A stretch of DNA of 64,000 nucleotides from assembly GCA_011799875.1 (NCBI GenBank), contig CM022303.1, positions 422,648,483-422,712,482 on the forward strand. Direction: 5' to 3'. The translations under genes and the position numbers were made by a program. The notes under the pieces were generated by a model. That model searched no databases. It was not told the origin of the DNA and saw nothing but the letters and a program-made list of their open reading frames with translations. The DNA comes from Thinopyrum elongatum (taxonomy: Eukaryota; Streptophyta; Magnoliopsida; Poales; Poaceae). Of the stretch, positions 12,664 through 23,500 are shown in pieces (within the stretch, counting starts at the first letter, position 1; each line of letters starts with the position of its first letter).

Positions 12664-13263
12664 ATGGCGCAGAAGGATTATCTGCCACTATTCTTCAAGT
12701 TTGGTGAAGTCGACTCCGAGCCGGTGGAGATAGAAAATAAGGAGGAATGGGGCCTCATGGACATGGCCTTGAACGAGCTGGCCGTGGCGGTTGCTACCCC
12801 CACGCCCGTCCCAGCTCCCATCCCCGCACCCGCGCCAGCGACCATCCCCATAGCATTGACGAGCTGGTCGCTGAGCACTATCACAGAGCTGGAAGCCGTA
12901 GGCATCAGCGAGGTCTCCACGGACCCGCACGAGCTCGTGTACATGCCAGCGCCAGCGCCCGTGCCCGTGCGCGCCCCTCCACCCACCGTGGCGCCGGTCC
13001 CCGTGCATTTGCCTGCACCCGCTGAGCCCGTGCCCGTGCGCGCGCCCCCCTCAGTGGTATGGGACGCCGCCGTCGACCGCTACCTCGCAGCGCCGCCAGT
13101 TGCCGTCCTCCCGTGCCCTGCCCGTCGATCGCGCGATGATATGATGTTTGATTTCCAAGTGAAGAACATTCTGTGCTGCCTTGAAGACTTCAAGAACGGC
13201 GTCCCGGAGGACGACAACGACAACGTCGGCGTGGCAGGCCGCCTCCGCCACCGTCGGAAATAG
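12664..13263 (+). CDS. Pro/Ala/Val-rich protein, 199 aa, function unknown
   Basis: The ATG at 12664 sits in a good plant context (CGCCATGGCG), which I prefer to upstream in-frame starts at 12559 and 12580 because the leader is low-complexity. The 199-residue product starts M-A-Q-K-D-Y-L-P-L-F-F-K-F-G-E-V. It has an acidic N-terminal part, a central Pro/Ala/Val-rich linker with repeated A-P-V-P-V-R-A-P-P units (about residues 47-135), and a C-terminal block with D-D-M-M-F-D-F-Q-V-K-N-I-L-C-C-L-E-D-F-K-N-G (about residues 160-185) and a basic tail. The C-terminal block looks like a short helical motif but I do not recognise a domain. The frame is intact and GC-rich compared with its AT-rich neighbours, which suggests a captured host gene or an element-specific protein. 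Confidence 0.6.
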   Translation: MAQKDYLPLFFKFGEVDSEPVEIENKEEWGLMDMALNELAVAVATPTPVPAPIPAPAPATIPIALTSWSLSTITELEAVGISEVSTDPHELVYMPAPAPVPVRAPPPTVAPVPVHLPAPAEPVPVRAPPSVVWDAAVDRYLAAPPVAVLPCPARRSRDDMMFDFQVKNILCCLEDFKNGVPEDDNDNVGVAGRLRHRRK

Positions 13264-13399
13264 TTTTTTTGGGTTTAATACTTATCTCGATCATATGAAT
13301 ATAAATTCGCAGTGTGACTGAATGAAAGATATGGTTTGAACGAACTTGCGTTTTTCTCTCTTAATGTACAGACTTATCAAACGATTTTCTTTAAAAAAC

Positions 13400-13760
13400 A
13401 TCAATGGTTTTTAAATATAAAACACTCATCGCAAACGTTTTAGTTAGAACACCCGTATGCAAACCGACAGCTTCCCCAGGAAGCCAAGGGAAAATGTGCC
13501 GAGCAGGATTTGTGCAGCTCTTGATCGCAAACGTTTTAGATAGAACACCCATATGCAAAGTGAGAGTTATGGTCTTCCCCAGTAAGTCAAGGGAAAATTC
13601 ACAGCGCAGGATTTGTGCATCTCTTCAACGCAAACGGTTCAGATTGAATAAGGTATGCAAAGCCAGACTTCGGCGCTAAGCCAAGAGAAAATGTGCCGAG
13701 CAGGATTTGTACATCCCTTCAACGCAAATGGTTGTTTTGGATGACCCATGTGCAACCACG
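13400..13760 (+). repeat. Degenerate ~100-bp tandem repeat, about 3.5 copies
   Basis: Units begin with CGCAAACGTTTTAG or CGCAAACGGTTCAG at about 13426, 13525, 13629 and 13722. They share a 'ccgagcaggatttgt' block (or variants) and an 'agccaagggaaaatgtgc' block. The array lies just after the Pro/Ala-rich ORF and resembles the CACTA subterminal repeats at 16560-16920 in its 'cgcaaac/cgcacac' core. The segment 13761-14170 continues with short TTTGTCAA repeats and then AT-rich sequence without a gene. Confidence 0.7.
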
Positions 13761-14212
13761 TACAGACAATTTGGTAAGATTTGCATCTGTCATATTGGGT
13801 ATATTGCCATTTGTCAAACTGAAAAGATTGACATTTGTTGATCTAGTAACATTGCCATTTGTCAACCTTGTAACACTGCGATTTGTCAAAATATGTAGCT
13901 AAAAATCACTATCACTATCTAATTTTTGCAACTAAAATTCAGTAATTAAGCATAGATTTCATTCATAGATTAAGCAGTCGTTCTTTATACAAACAGTTCA
14001 ACTCGACAGCTGAACCAACCAAACTTTTCCCCAATTGTTGCCAACCACATACTGAAATAGCTAGTTCAACTATATATACTAGCTAATTTTAAGTACGTTG
14101 TACAGTTTCACCATATCTATAGTCAGATGAACTGAACAAAATAGCCCCTAAATACTACTACTACGGAGGGGCTTTGTACTACTTCCGGCAGCCTCTCCTC
14201 TGCCGAGCGCAC

Positions 14213-14778
14213 TCAGTAAGAGGCAGAGGAGCAGGAGCCTACCAACGAGCTGGACAACTGCAATACGGTGCCTGGCGCTGCTGCACCTTCAGTGACGCTC
14301 ACCTCGAACGCCCTCTGCCGCTCCAGACGACCCCTCTCGAATCGGTGGTTCTCCTCATAGAAATCCTGATTCCTCGCCTCTACGGCGGTGTGTGCTGTGG
14401 CCACGGCGGCGGTAAGGCTCTTTGCGTGCTCGACGAGGCGCTCCTCCTCCTCCTCCCGCAGGAACTCGATGTAGCGCGCAAGGTCGCTGACCCACGTGCG
14501 GGCCTCCACCTCTGCCTCCCGCCTTCGGGCGGCGATGGCAGAGCAGGTGATGACCCCGATGGTCGACGGTGGGCTGGCAGCCACGGAGGCCGACGATGGG
14601 GTGGCGACCTCGTAGCGGCGGCAGAGCGTGTGGTGGGTGTTCTGCGCACACCCAACAGGGACGCCACATGCACTACACTACGCTGGGGACTGCGCCGCCG
14701 CCGCGGTGTAGCCTCCCAGCTGGAGCTGTCCTCTGATGACGGCGGAGTGGCTGAACGACGATGATGGACTGGTGCCAT
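14213..14778 (-). pseudogene. Glu/Arg-rich coiled-coil protein gene with a frameshift
   Basis: On the minus strand an ATG at 14778 follows a TATA box (14860-14868) by about 85 bp. It opens a Ser/Arg/Pro-rich frame (M-A-P-V-H-H-R-R-S-A-T-P-P). The biologically sensible continuation, a helical acidic segment with A-A-R-R-R-E-A-E-V-E-A-R-T-W-V-S-D-L-A and E-E-E-E-E-R-L-V-E-H-A-K-S-L, lies in another frame that opens at about 14584 and ends at 14213. The two parts overlap near 14590-14640, so one small indel probably separates them. The C-terminal half looks like a coiled coil (about residues 75-170). I do not recognise the family. It is divergently oriented from the exonuclease gene downstream, with about 800 bp between the two ATGs. 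Confidence 0.5.
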
Positions 14779-14859
14779 TGGCGATTGTGGGAGAAGCAGA
14801 CGAGATAAGCTACAGGGAGGGAGGGGAAAATGCGACGCAGGACTCGCCGGCCATGAGGG

Positions 14860-14868
14860 TTTATATAG
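14860..14868 (-). promoter_or_regulatory. TATA box for the minus-strand gene
   Basis: On the minus strand the sequence reads CTATATAAACC, about 85 bp upstream of the ATG at 14778, a normal spacing for a plant core promoter plus short leader. Confidence 0.6.
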
Positions 14869-15315
14869 AAGGCCGGTAAGCATTGGGATTTTTGGGGATT
14901 TCACCGACTCGGGTGGGAACCTTGCGCGGGAACCTGCGCGGTTGCGCGGAAACAGGCTCACCACTGTTTCGCCAAAAGAACGCCCCCGCGCGCTGCTCAA
15001 GCTTGCACTCTAAGCCGTCTGCGGCAGCGAGGTGACAAGATGTGCGAGAGGAGGACGAAAGGACACGTACACATACGGTTAATAAAATAAAAACGTTTGT
15101 GACTAAATTACCTACTACCCCCGTCCTGGTTTATAAGTTGTCTATGTATTTTTGTGCCAAATTTTGACTATAGATTTAACTAATAAAATACGAATGCATG
15201 TCGCCAGAGATTATATTGTTGGATTCGTATTTGAACATAGTTTCCAATTATATAATTTTTGTAACATGCATTAACATTTTGTTGGTTAAATTTAAGGTCA
15301 AAAAATGGCACAGAA

Positions 15316-15322
15316 TATAAAG
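15316..15322 (+). promoter_or_regulatory. TATA box upstream of the exonuclease-like gene
   Basis: TATAAAG at 15316-15322 lies about 266 bp upstream of the ATG at 15588. The intervening sequence is GC-rich and leader-like. The assignment is positional. Confidence 0.4.
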
Positions 15323-15587
15323 GGGACTAATAGACCAAGTCCCTCCACGCGCGCTGCCAGTGTTTGGGGCCGGCGCACGATCACGCACGTTCGTGTGCAA
15401 GCGGTTGCGCCGAGCGCGGTGCCATGATGCAGTTACCTGCTGCAAAAACTGCCATGCGGACGCGCCGAGAATCCAGGCCGCCCGGCCCCCATTTATTCCT
15501 GCGGCCATTTACCTCCATCTCTCGTGCCACACGACACAATAAGCACACCCACGACGAGACATACAGAGAGGACATCCAGTGGTTCCA

Positions 15588-16280
15588 ATGGCGCTCCCTG
15601 TGGCTCCAATGGCGCTCCCAGCGGCCGACGACGACAACGGCGGGCAGTTCACCACGCATCACATAATGGACACCCACGTGAGGGGGAAGGCCCTCTTGGT
15701 GGTGTACATGAACGAGCCGGTCTTGGTGGAGAGCTCCATCCAAACTATGGAGCAGTTGCTTGCCGAGGACAAGTACCAAGTGGTCGGCTTCGACCTCGAG
15801 TACACCATCGGTCCTGCCGGGCACGATCAGAAGGTTGTCGTCACCCAGTTGTGCATGCGACATGACGTCCTCATCAACCACTACCACCTGGCCACAAGGC
15901 CTTGCGAGCGTTTCTCCAGGTTTATCAACAACTCCGACTACAGTTTTGCTACGGTGGACACCACCAACGATCTAAAAGCGCTCAAGGTTTCGGGCTTGAA
16001 ATGCGAGAATCTTGTCAACATCCAGGACCACTACAAGGTCTGGGGCAGTGACAACAACAAACAGAACTCCCTGGTTGACCTCGCCTCGGCCATCATTGAC
16101 CCCTACTACATGAAGATCAAGGATGAGAGCAAGAAGGACAAGAATGCCTGGCACAGTGTCTGGCATGAGAGACTGGATGAACAACACGTCAAGTACGTGG
16201 CCAAGGACGCGTACACAAGCTACGAGATGTACATGCGGATCGTTGACAAGAGGGAGTGTCTTCTTCCTGCCCCAGACTAG
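15588..16280 (+). CDS. DEDDy 3'-5' exonuclease-like protein (WRN-exonuclease type), 230 aa
   Basis: The ATG at 15588 opens an uninterrupted 230-codon frame. Motif I is F-D-L-E-Y (Asp69, Glu71). Motif II is T-N-D-L-K-A-L (Asp128). Motif III is Y-V-A-K-D-A-Y (Tyr203, Asp207). This is the DEDDy pattern of RNase H-fold 3'-5' exonucleases, and the S-L-V-D-L-A segment (about residue 161) and H-V-K-Y-V-A-K-D-A-Y fit the WRN-exonuclease subgroup. All four acidic residues and the Tyr are present, so metal-dependent nuclease activity is plausible. The insert with K-D-E-S-K-K-D-K-N-A-W between the S-L-V-D-L-A segment and motif III is also typical of plant members. The protein is essentially a stand-alone domain without a helicase. 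There is no intron. It lies about 640 bp before a CACTA terminus, so it may be transposon cargo. Confidence 0.8.
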   Translation: MALPVAPMALPAADDDNGGQFTTHHIMDTHVRGKALLVVYMNEPVLVESSIQTMEQLLAEDKYQVVGFDLEYTIGPAGHDQKVVVTQLCMRHDVLINHYHLATRPCERFSRFINNSDYSFATVDTTNDLKALKVSGLKCENLVNIQDHYKVWGSDNNKQNSLVDLASAIIDPYYMKIKDESKKDKNAWHSVWHERLDEQHVKYVAKDAYTSYEMYMRIVDKRECLLPAPD

Positions 16281-16428
16281 GGATCAAGCCACAGAGCAGT
16301 GGCGGGAGCGTCACAAGAAGTAGATGACTAGACGATCGTTTCTCCTAGTTTAGAATGCATACAATTGTTTATTGAGGTGTGTGCGAATGATCTGTATAGT
16401 CACTTATGTAATAGGATGTTTATTTCAG

Positions 16429-16430
<2 letters not shown>

Positions 16431-16480
<50 letters not shown>
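16431..16480. repeat. (AT)n microsatellite, 25 repeats
   Basis: Fifty bases of uninterrupted AT dinucleotide lie in the 3' flank of the exonuclease gene. ORFs read through it on both strands are artefacts. Confidence 0.98.
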
Positions 16481-16483
<3 letters not shown>

Positions 16484-16559
16484 ATTCTTATGTAGACAGA
16501 GCAAATCACACGGCTTATTAGCAGCAATCATCTGTGTTATTATTGGTCTTCGCACACAT

Positions 16560-16925
16560 TTCTGATTACGGATCTGTTTGTCGCGTATCACACACATCTT
16601 GTTCAGTTGAACTGTTTCTATTGTGTTGCCTAATCACACATAGTTCATCCTAGTGAACTGTATGCCATATATCGCACACACCCTCATCTGACTGCCCGTT
16701 TCTGTTGTTCTGCCTCATCACAAATAGTTCTTCTAGATTAACCGTTTGCCACACATCGCACACGCAACTCCAATATGAACCGTGTTTGATGTCACCGCCA
16801 TCGCAAACATTTTGCATCTTTTTTGACGGTTTTATTACATTGTCGTTTGTGATTGATGCATCGCACATAGTTTCGTTGAAGGGTCTCTAATTGGACTATC
16901 GCGTTTGGACCATCCTGCAGTAGTG
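16560..16925 (+). mobile_element. CACTA subterminal repeats and 3' terminus
   Basis: Five or six degenerate units of about 60-65 bp share 'cgcacac', 'gttc' and 'aactgttt/aaccgttt' blocks. They end in CCATCCTGCAGTAGTG at 16910-16925, which reads CACTACTGCAGGATGG on the other strand. The terminus differs from the CACTACAAAAAAA end at 10681, so the two CACTA segments belong to different families. Confidence 0.65.
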
Positions 16926-17955
16926 ATTACTCCATCGGTCAACTGCTATCCAGCATGCATCTAGGGTATTAAGTTCGTGAAAAACAGAGTAATGCCTTAA
17001 GTAAGATGACATGATGTAGACAAAGTAAACCTAGTCAATTTGAATAAACCCTATTGTTTTACCATTAATGGGAACAATACAAATATGCATCTTGTCCCCT
17101 TCTATCAATGGGATATAGAGCACCGCAAGATTGAACCCATTATAAAGCACCTCTCCCACTGAAGATAAATCAATCTAGTTGGCCAAACCAAATGGATTGA
17201 CCAGAGAGAAATAGAAAGCTATAAAAATCATGCATAATAAAGTTTAGAAAGACTCCACTACCTATCATAAATATTCAGATCATAAACCCACAATCCATCG
17301 GATCCCAACAAACACACCGCAAAAGAAGATTACATCGGATAGAACTCCAAGAACTTCGAGGAGAACATTGTATTGAAGATCAAAGAGAGAGAAGAAGCCA
17401 TCTAGCTACTAGCTATGGACCCGTAGGTTTGTGGTGAACTACTCACGCATCATTGGAACACAAAAATGATGATGTAGAAGCCCTCCGCGATCGACTCCCA
17501 CTCCGGCAGAGTATAGAAAAAGGCCTCCAGATGGGATCCCAAAAGAACAGAAACTTGCGGTAGCCAAAAAAAGGGTTTTGGGTGTCTCTCTGTTGGTTTC
17601 CCGATTTTAGAGAATTTATCGAGATGGAATTAGGTTAGACAGAGCCACGAGGGGCCCACAAGGCAACAGGGCGTGCCTTGTTACCTTGCTGTCTCCTCGC
17701 TTTTCGTATTGTCTCCTCTTGAAGCTTCTAGGGTCTCTCTTGTCGAGAAAAAATCATCAAAAAGTTTCGTAGCGTTTGGACTCCGTTTGGTACTGATTTC
17801 CTGGAAAACCAAAAACAAGCAGAAAACAACAAATGGCACTGGATTAATAGGTTAGTCCCAAAAAATGATATATAATTGCATATAAAACATCCAAGATTGC
17901 TACTATAATAGCATGGAACAATAAAAAATTATAGATACATTGGAGACGTATCACG
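16926..17955 (-). mobile_element. LTR-retrotransposon remnant
   Basis: No coding frame is seen. Phrases such as 'acatccaagattg', 'ataaaaaattatagatac' and 'ttggagacgtatca' (17930-17952) are common in Triticeae LTR-retrotransposon ends. Orientation is inferred only from remembered copies. No PBS, PPT or TSD is visible, so it is a fragment. Confidence 0.45.
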
Positions 17956-18290
17956 TACCAATCTCAACATGCAAGCACGCCACATCATCATACAATTATG
18001 GATGGGATAAGGCCCACCTCAACATGCAACCATGCATGGGAAAATACCCACCACAACTTATAACCATGCCTGGGAAAATATTTTCCATTCTATTATTATA
18101 CTTATATTAAATAAATAGTTTACATTTATACATAATAAAATATAATAAGCCATCTATATTTTGAATTTCGGTTCATGTGTTATTAATCTAAATGTTTATA
18201 TGTTGCACAATCAAATATCATTGAAATATATTGCAACTGAATCCTGCAACAACGTGTCTAGTATCATCTAGTTACTAATGAGATATCGGC
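17956..18290. other. AT-rich unassigned segment
   Basis: About 335 bp of AT-rich sequence with two near-copies of an 'aacatgcaacCATGCATGGGAAAATACCCACC'-like phrase (near 18020 and 18062). It ends 'tagtatcatctagttac', which weakly resembles a decayed Helitron-type CTAG end. No gene is seen. Confidence 0.3.
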
Positions 18291-18616
18291 TTAGGACGCG
18301 AAGAAAGGACAGGCAAGTTCATAATCAAGAAGATTCTTAGAGCTTCGAGTAGCAAATATGACACCATGTGTACATTTATCAAAATGACGCCAAATTACAA
18401 AGAGTAATAGGAAGGATCATGGCACATGAGATGACACTCAAGTACAAAGAACTTTATTGTCAAATGAGTAGTGGTTCTTACAAGGCCATTACTGACACTC
18501 CCAACACTTTAAATGAGAAGATAAAGTATGTTTCTAGTGAAGAACTTGGTCTCAAGGTTCACAACTTCAACAAATTCTACAAGAACAAGTTCAAGGATAG
18601 AAGCTACTCCGAGTGA
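18291..18616 (+). pseudogene. Copia gag (UBN2-type) fragment
   Basis: A degenerate plus-strand frame encodes V-I-G-R-I-M-A-H-E-M-T-L-K, and then L-K-V-H-N-F-N-K-F-Y-K-N-K-F-K. It matches, residue by residue with differences, the C-terminal half of the UBN2 region in the Sirevirus B gag at 57574-58641 (V-I-G-R-I-V-A-H-E-M-S-L-K, then V-K-N-F-N-K-F-Y-K-S). The N-terminal part is missing or frameshifted and the copy stops before the zinc knuckle. It abuts the Sirevirus A LTR on the opposite strand, so it is a separate older fragment. Confidence 0.7.
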
Positions 18617-18699
18617 CGATATGATCACGAGAAAAAGAATACACATCCATGATGATACAAGTTTGTTATTGTAGGTCACATTTTCGTTATCCATTGAAA

Positions 18700-20038
18700 G
18701 AGTTAGTTATCGACTAGAGGGGGGTGAATAGGCAATTTTTATGAAAGTCTTCGAAACAGCCAATGTCTTCAAAGACAGGAAAGTAAAAAAGTAACTAAAC
18801 ATGATACAGCGGAAGATAAACTACACTAGTCATGCAAAGATGTCAAAGTACAGTACAAGTGATGAACGAAGACAAGTGGCAACTAGGTAGAATAGATCTG
18901 ATATGGAAGATAGTGTGAAGACAAATATGCAATCAGAGTGAATGTCTTCACACAATGTCTTCGATCAGAACATGCAATCAAAGGCTTCACGAAGCTAAAC
19001 TGTAAGTAAGGGAGTGGAAGTGATAGAACCAGTTGCTCGATGAAGACAAGATTTGGTAGACCAGTTCCAGTTGTTGTGACAACTATACGTCTGGTTAGGG
19101 AGGCTGAGATTGAACTCGGAAGACCATGTCTTCACCTTATTCCCCTTGATCTAAGACCCACATATCTCGCCCAATCACTCATGAAAGTCTTCAAGGTAGA
19201 CTTCCAAACCTTCACAGACTTTGTTCACCGGCAATCCACAATGACTCTTGGATGCTCAGAACGCGACGCCTAACCGACTGGAAGATCACAGTCTTCAAGT
19301 GTAATAAGTCTTTGGTTCACGCGGAATAGAAAGGATTCAGTGATGCTTAACACTCTTTGGGCTCTGGATGTTTTGGGTTTATCCTCACAAGGATTCTGTC
19401 TCAAAGGCTTCGGAGGTGGGTTGCTCTCAAATGACAAAAGTCATACACAATACTTGGAGAAGCCACCAATTTATGGTGTACGAGGTGGGCTATTTATAGC
19501 CAGGAGGAACCCGACATGATATGTCTGAAATGACCCTGGGTCAATGGACAACCGACACGTGTCCAACGGTCGGATTTCAAACACACGCGAGAGCTTGACT
19601 TGTGCTCCAAGTAAATCTGACTTATCGAAGACATGATAAGATTTTCTCTCATTCTCTTCACACGAAGACATAGGATATTAGGTTGAGCATCACGTCAGTT
19701 TTCTAACTTTGTTTACCTCGACCTGACTTAACAGTTCGGTGGTTCCTATGACTCGGGAAAGACGAAAATGAAACAATGAAAGAAACTATGTCTTCGCGCT
19801 CAATTTACTTCAAGTGAATGTCTTCACATGTCATTATCTTCTACACGAATGTCTTCGCGAAACACCATTGTCTTGAATGTCTTCATACATTTTTAGAGGT
19901 CATCTTCGATGGGTAAACCGAATCAATAGGGACTTCTTCTAGTGTTCCCCTGTGAATCTCACAAACACATTAGTCCCTTAACCAAGTTTGTCGTCAATAC
20001 TCCAAAACCAACTAGGGTTGGCACTAGATGTACTTACA
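18700..20038 (-). repeat. 3' LTR of Sirevirus A
   Basis: The LTR ends TACTTACA at 20038, immediately followed by the polypurine tract. Its left part has the phrase 'cgactagaggggggtgaatag' (18711-18731), a common start of Triticeae Sirevirus LTRs. The exact left terminus is uncertain by about 10 bp and no TSD could be read. Length is about 1.34 kb. GTCTTC/GAAGAC hexamers are strikingly frequent (at least 15 by eye). Confidence 0.75.
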
Positions 20039-20054
20039 ATCTCCCCCTTTTTGG
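20039..20054 (-). promoter_or_regulatory. Polypurine tract of Sirevirus A
   Basis: The minus strand reads CCAAAAAGGGGGAGAT directly before the LTR. This is the primer site for plus-strand DNA synthesis and is nearly identical to the tract of Sirevirus B at 53657. A second weaker copy (AGGGGGAGCC) lies at about 20142-20151; multiple tracts are a Sirevirus trait. Confidence 0.85.
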
Positions 20055-20553
20055 TGATTGATGACAAACTGGTTGAAGTTTTCAACGGGGATAAAATATA
20101 TGAAATTTAAAGAACGTGGTCATTTGCTTCATGAAATTGGAGGGGCTCCCCCTGAAGATGTGCATATAAGTAATTTCCCTTTGAATGCAAATGCACATGG
20201 CAGGTTTTGCTTTGTAGAGACCTCCCTCTTTCCATGAAGTCAAATCAAGGTGCATACAAGAATAACTGAAGATAATGACATGCACAATGAAAAATGGGCG
20301 TCTACAGAATGACTTCATGCGCACAAAATTAATTTAGGTAACGCGCACGAAAACAAAAGTAGCAAGTGTAGCAAACATCCCATCTGGACTTAAGTTTACA
20401 ACTCAAAACCATGAATGTTCAAGAACGAGAGTAGTAAGACTTAAACAAAATATAGCACACCCGACCCAAAATTCCCGCTTGAAGACTATCAGCCCATATG
20501 CTTCTCCCCATTTTTTCATCGAATGACCAAAGAGGAATGAAGACATAGGGCGT

Positions 20554-23500
20554 CTAAGCATTCTCGGACGGTGGTGATGAAGATGTTGGTGCATCCGGGT
20601 CGATGTCATTGTTGGGCGGTGCATAAGGGCCTGATGCAGCATGGTGATGCAGTGAAGCCAAAGCTGGTGAAGTGGCGTTGTCTTCCTCATCAATCAGACG
20701 AGTATGAACTGTTGGTGCAGATGATGAGTACTCGGAGTCTTCAATGGATGGAGTAGCATGCCACTTTGCGGTTTCTGGGGGCTTGGAGCCAAATTTGAAG
20801 CTTTCCTTGAAGCCATCGGCTGCAAGGTCTTCTTCAAAACACGGTAACGTGAGGCTCTTCCAAGCACATCTATTGGATTCATGAGCGACAAACGCATTTT
20901 TGGTAGAGAGATTGCGGATGCGATTGACGTCACTGAGCAAACTCTACATTTGGCGTTTCAGCCAGGCATGATGCTTATCTTGCTTCTGATGAAGGGAAAC
21001 AAGAAGCCCTCTATCTGTCATCACTCTTGATCGCTTCGGAGGCCTTTGGGGAACAGTGCTGGTAGTGGCTTCAGTACCAGCTTGTCGATGTCGTCGAATC
21101 TGACCAGCAAGTCTAGAAGTGGAGGCCACATTAGGAAGATGAATGTCTTCCATATGCGTAGAGTGGCTTGGCTCCACAAGTCTTGGATCTTTATCTGCTG
21201 AAGGGTATATGACTTCATAACGAGCATCGACTTCAGGGAGAAATATGTGATGTGTATGGCCAGACGGTTCATATTGTATAGATGAATGAGTCTTGATGAG
21301 ACGCATGATCCATGGCGCGTAGAACTTGAGGCCAAACAGATCCATGCCAGAAGCTACAAGTTGCCTGATGAAGAAGTCATGCGTATTGAATCTGATGGCA
21401 TTGATGACATAGTATACCAATGTCTTCATGGCTCCTTCAAGTTGGACTGAAGATGAATGCCCTTTAATTGGCCACAGAGTATGCCGAAGAATGTGATAAA
21501 TAGTGCGAGGCAGATACTCAGGGTCCTTTACAAAGAAAGCAGTGGGGCAATCAGCTTCAACTGGCAATGGCTTCATCATAGTGAGCATCTCAGTCTTATT
21601 AGGCTCTGGCTTGTGGAAGATGCTCTCAACTTCCCTTTCATAGGCAACACAACCTGGATTGTAATTATCACTATGAGTGGGTAGGTTGGTTAGCTTAAGA
21701 AGCTCTCGAGCATGAACCTTATGGTGTACATCTCCTGTCATCCACTCAAGGACCCAAGTGTTTGGATCCCTGTTGTAGCCTGAGATGTGAAGTGTTGCAT
21801 AAAATTGGAGAATTAACTCCTTGTTCTAGTGTTCCTTGTCAAGGACAAAGGGCAACAGTCCAACATCTCTAAAGCATTCCAATGCCTGTTCAAAGCATGG
21901 TAGGTCAGTCATGGCTTCCAGATCGAGACGCCTTTGAGGATGAATCCGATCTTGATTATATAGCACACATGTGTAGTTGTTGCACTGCAGGTGGCTCCAG
22001 AACCTATCAGGTGATATGGATGGCTTCTTATATGTGTTCTTGGCACTGTCAAAGAATGTGTTGTGCTCTCTGAAGCTGAGCACACTAAAATAGCAGTCAA
22101 CTAAGGTAGCACTGCGAAGCCTAGGCAGTCGAGGCATTGGCTTCTGAGTCTGGGGTCTGTTGTTGATGTTGAATTAGTACTGGGGTAGATGCACTTCAGG
22201 AGGGACAAGATTTGGCCATGGAACACGCAACAGTAGGACTTCAGGACCAGATTTGTCTTCAGCCATGACTAGACCATCATTGGTTTCATGCTGAGTGTTG
22301 TCTTCAGCAACATGGGCTTCACCGGCTTCAGGTTGAGCATTTTCTTCTGCCACAATAGTTTCACTGGCTTTAGTGGTATCAGCTTCAACAGCAGGAGTGG
22401 AAGACACAGTGGCTTCAGGTTGTATAGTCTCAGTGGCGGTGATTGCAACAGCGGCTTGTTGATTTTCATCGGCTGATGCAGCCGGAATGTCTTCAGCCTG
22501 TTTGGCTTCAGACTCTGTAGCAGTACTAGAGGGGATGGCTTCCGGAAACACTTCACGTGTAATAGAACTAGCAGGTTGCACATCCTCTTCATGAATGCTC
22601 GACATGGAGGAGGGCCTTGGGCCTTTGCAAAGCCTACGAAACACAGGTGACGCTTGCGGTGATGGTGTTGTTTTCTCCATGTCTTCAGGGGTGCCTTGAG
22701 GGGACTCAAGCACTGGTGTTTTATACTTGAGGTGGTGGTGTGCGGGGAATCACCTCATGCAGCAGGGTGTTTGGATGCTGCTCATCCCAAATTGATCTTG
22801 AACCATTGGCGTCGGGGGATCGCCAATGCTCACATTTTCACTGTTCATCGTAATAGGCGATGATACCACATCCTGGGTGAGCTGAGGAAGGACTTCGTCA
22901 TCATTTCTCACATTTTCATCATGACCAATGTCGTCAGCTGGGATGGGGTCAGCAGCTGGAATATCTTCAGTGACATGAGCCTCTGTGGGAGCAGGTTCAT
23001 GCACAACAACGCGTATGTCTTGGTGGGTGGAGGCAGGAGGAGCAACTGAGATCGATGTCACAAGCAGCGTCTCTTGAGGAGCAGATGGAGTAGTGGGTGC
23101 TTGTGCCCTGTGTGAAGCCTTTGAAGACTTTGTGTTTTGCCGCTTCTGAGTAGGAGTAGCAGCAGGAGCTTCTTGTTGCTTACGCTTTCTAGCTTCAGCT
23201 TCAGCTTGCTGGGTCCTCTTCCTTTCTATGGCAACAGAGGGGGCAGATGGCTTCGAGCCAGCAAAGTTTGGTGGAAAGATAATCTTGGGCACATCTTGCC
23301 TTGAAGCCTTAGCAGCAGGAGCAGTTGGCTTCTTCTTCTTCTTCTTCTTGACCAGCTTGGAGTCAATTGCAGGACAACCAAGTGCAGTTCTCTTCAAGCC
23401 CTCATTGTGAGCTTGCACACACTTCTCAACATAGTGTTTCAGATGATCTCGAGCACCCTTTGCATCGTCACAACACCTTTGAAACTCTTCTTGCATGTCA

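Larger units (their letters stand above)
12181..16925 (+). mobile_element. Segment ending in a CACTA terminus and carrying three gene-like cargoes
   Basis: The right end, CCTGCAGTAGTG at 16914-16925 (minus strand CACTACTGCAGG), is a CACTA-type terminus different from the one at 10681. About 360 bp of subterminal repeats precede it (16560-16920) with recurring 'atcgcacac' and 'aactgttt' phrases. The left terminus is not visible, so the boundary at 12181 is simply where the gypsy fragment stops resembling itself. Inside are a Pro/Ala-rich ORF, a ~100-bp repeat array, a minus-strand Glu/Arg-rich gene and an exonuclease-like gene. No transposase is seen, so it would be a non-autonomous, gene-carrying element if the three genes really belong to it. 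Confidence 0.5.

Noticed and set aside
12678..13025. Minus-strand and alternative-frame ORFs over the Pro/Ala-rich gene
   Set aside because: They are shadow frames of GC-rich repetitive codons; the frame from 12664 has the better start context and composition.
16365..16597. ORFs with Ile-Tyr repeats on both strands
   Set aside because: They are translated AT microsatellite.
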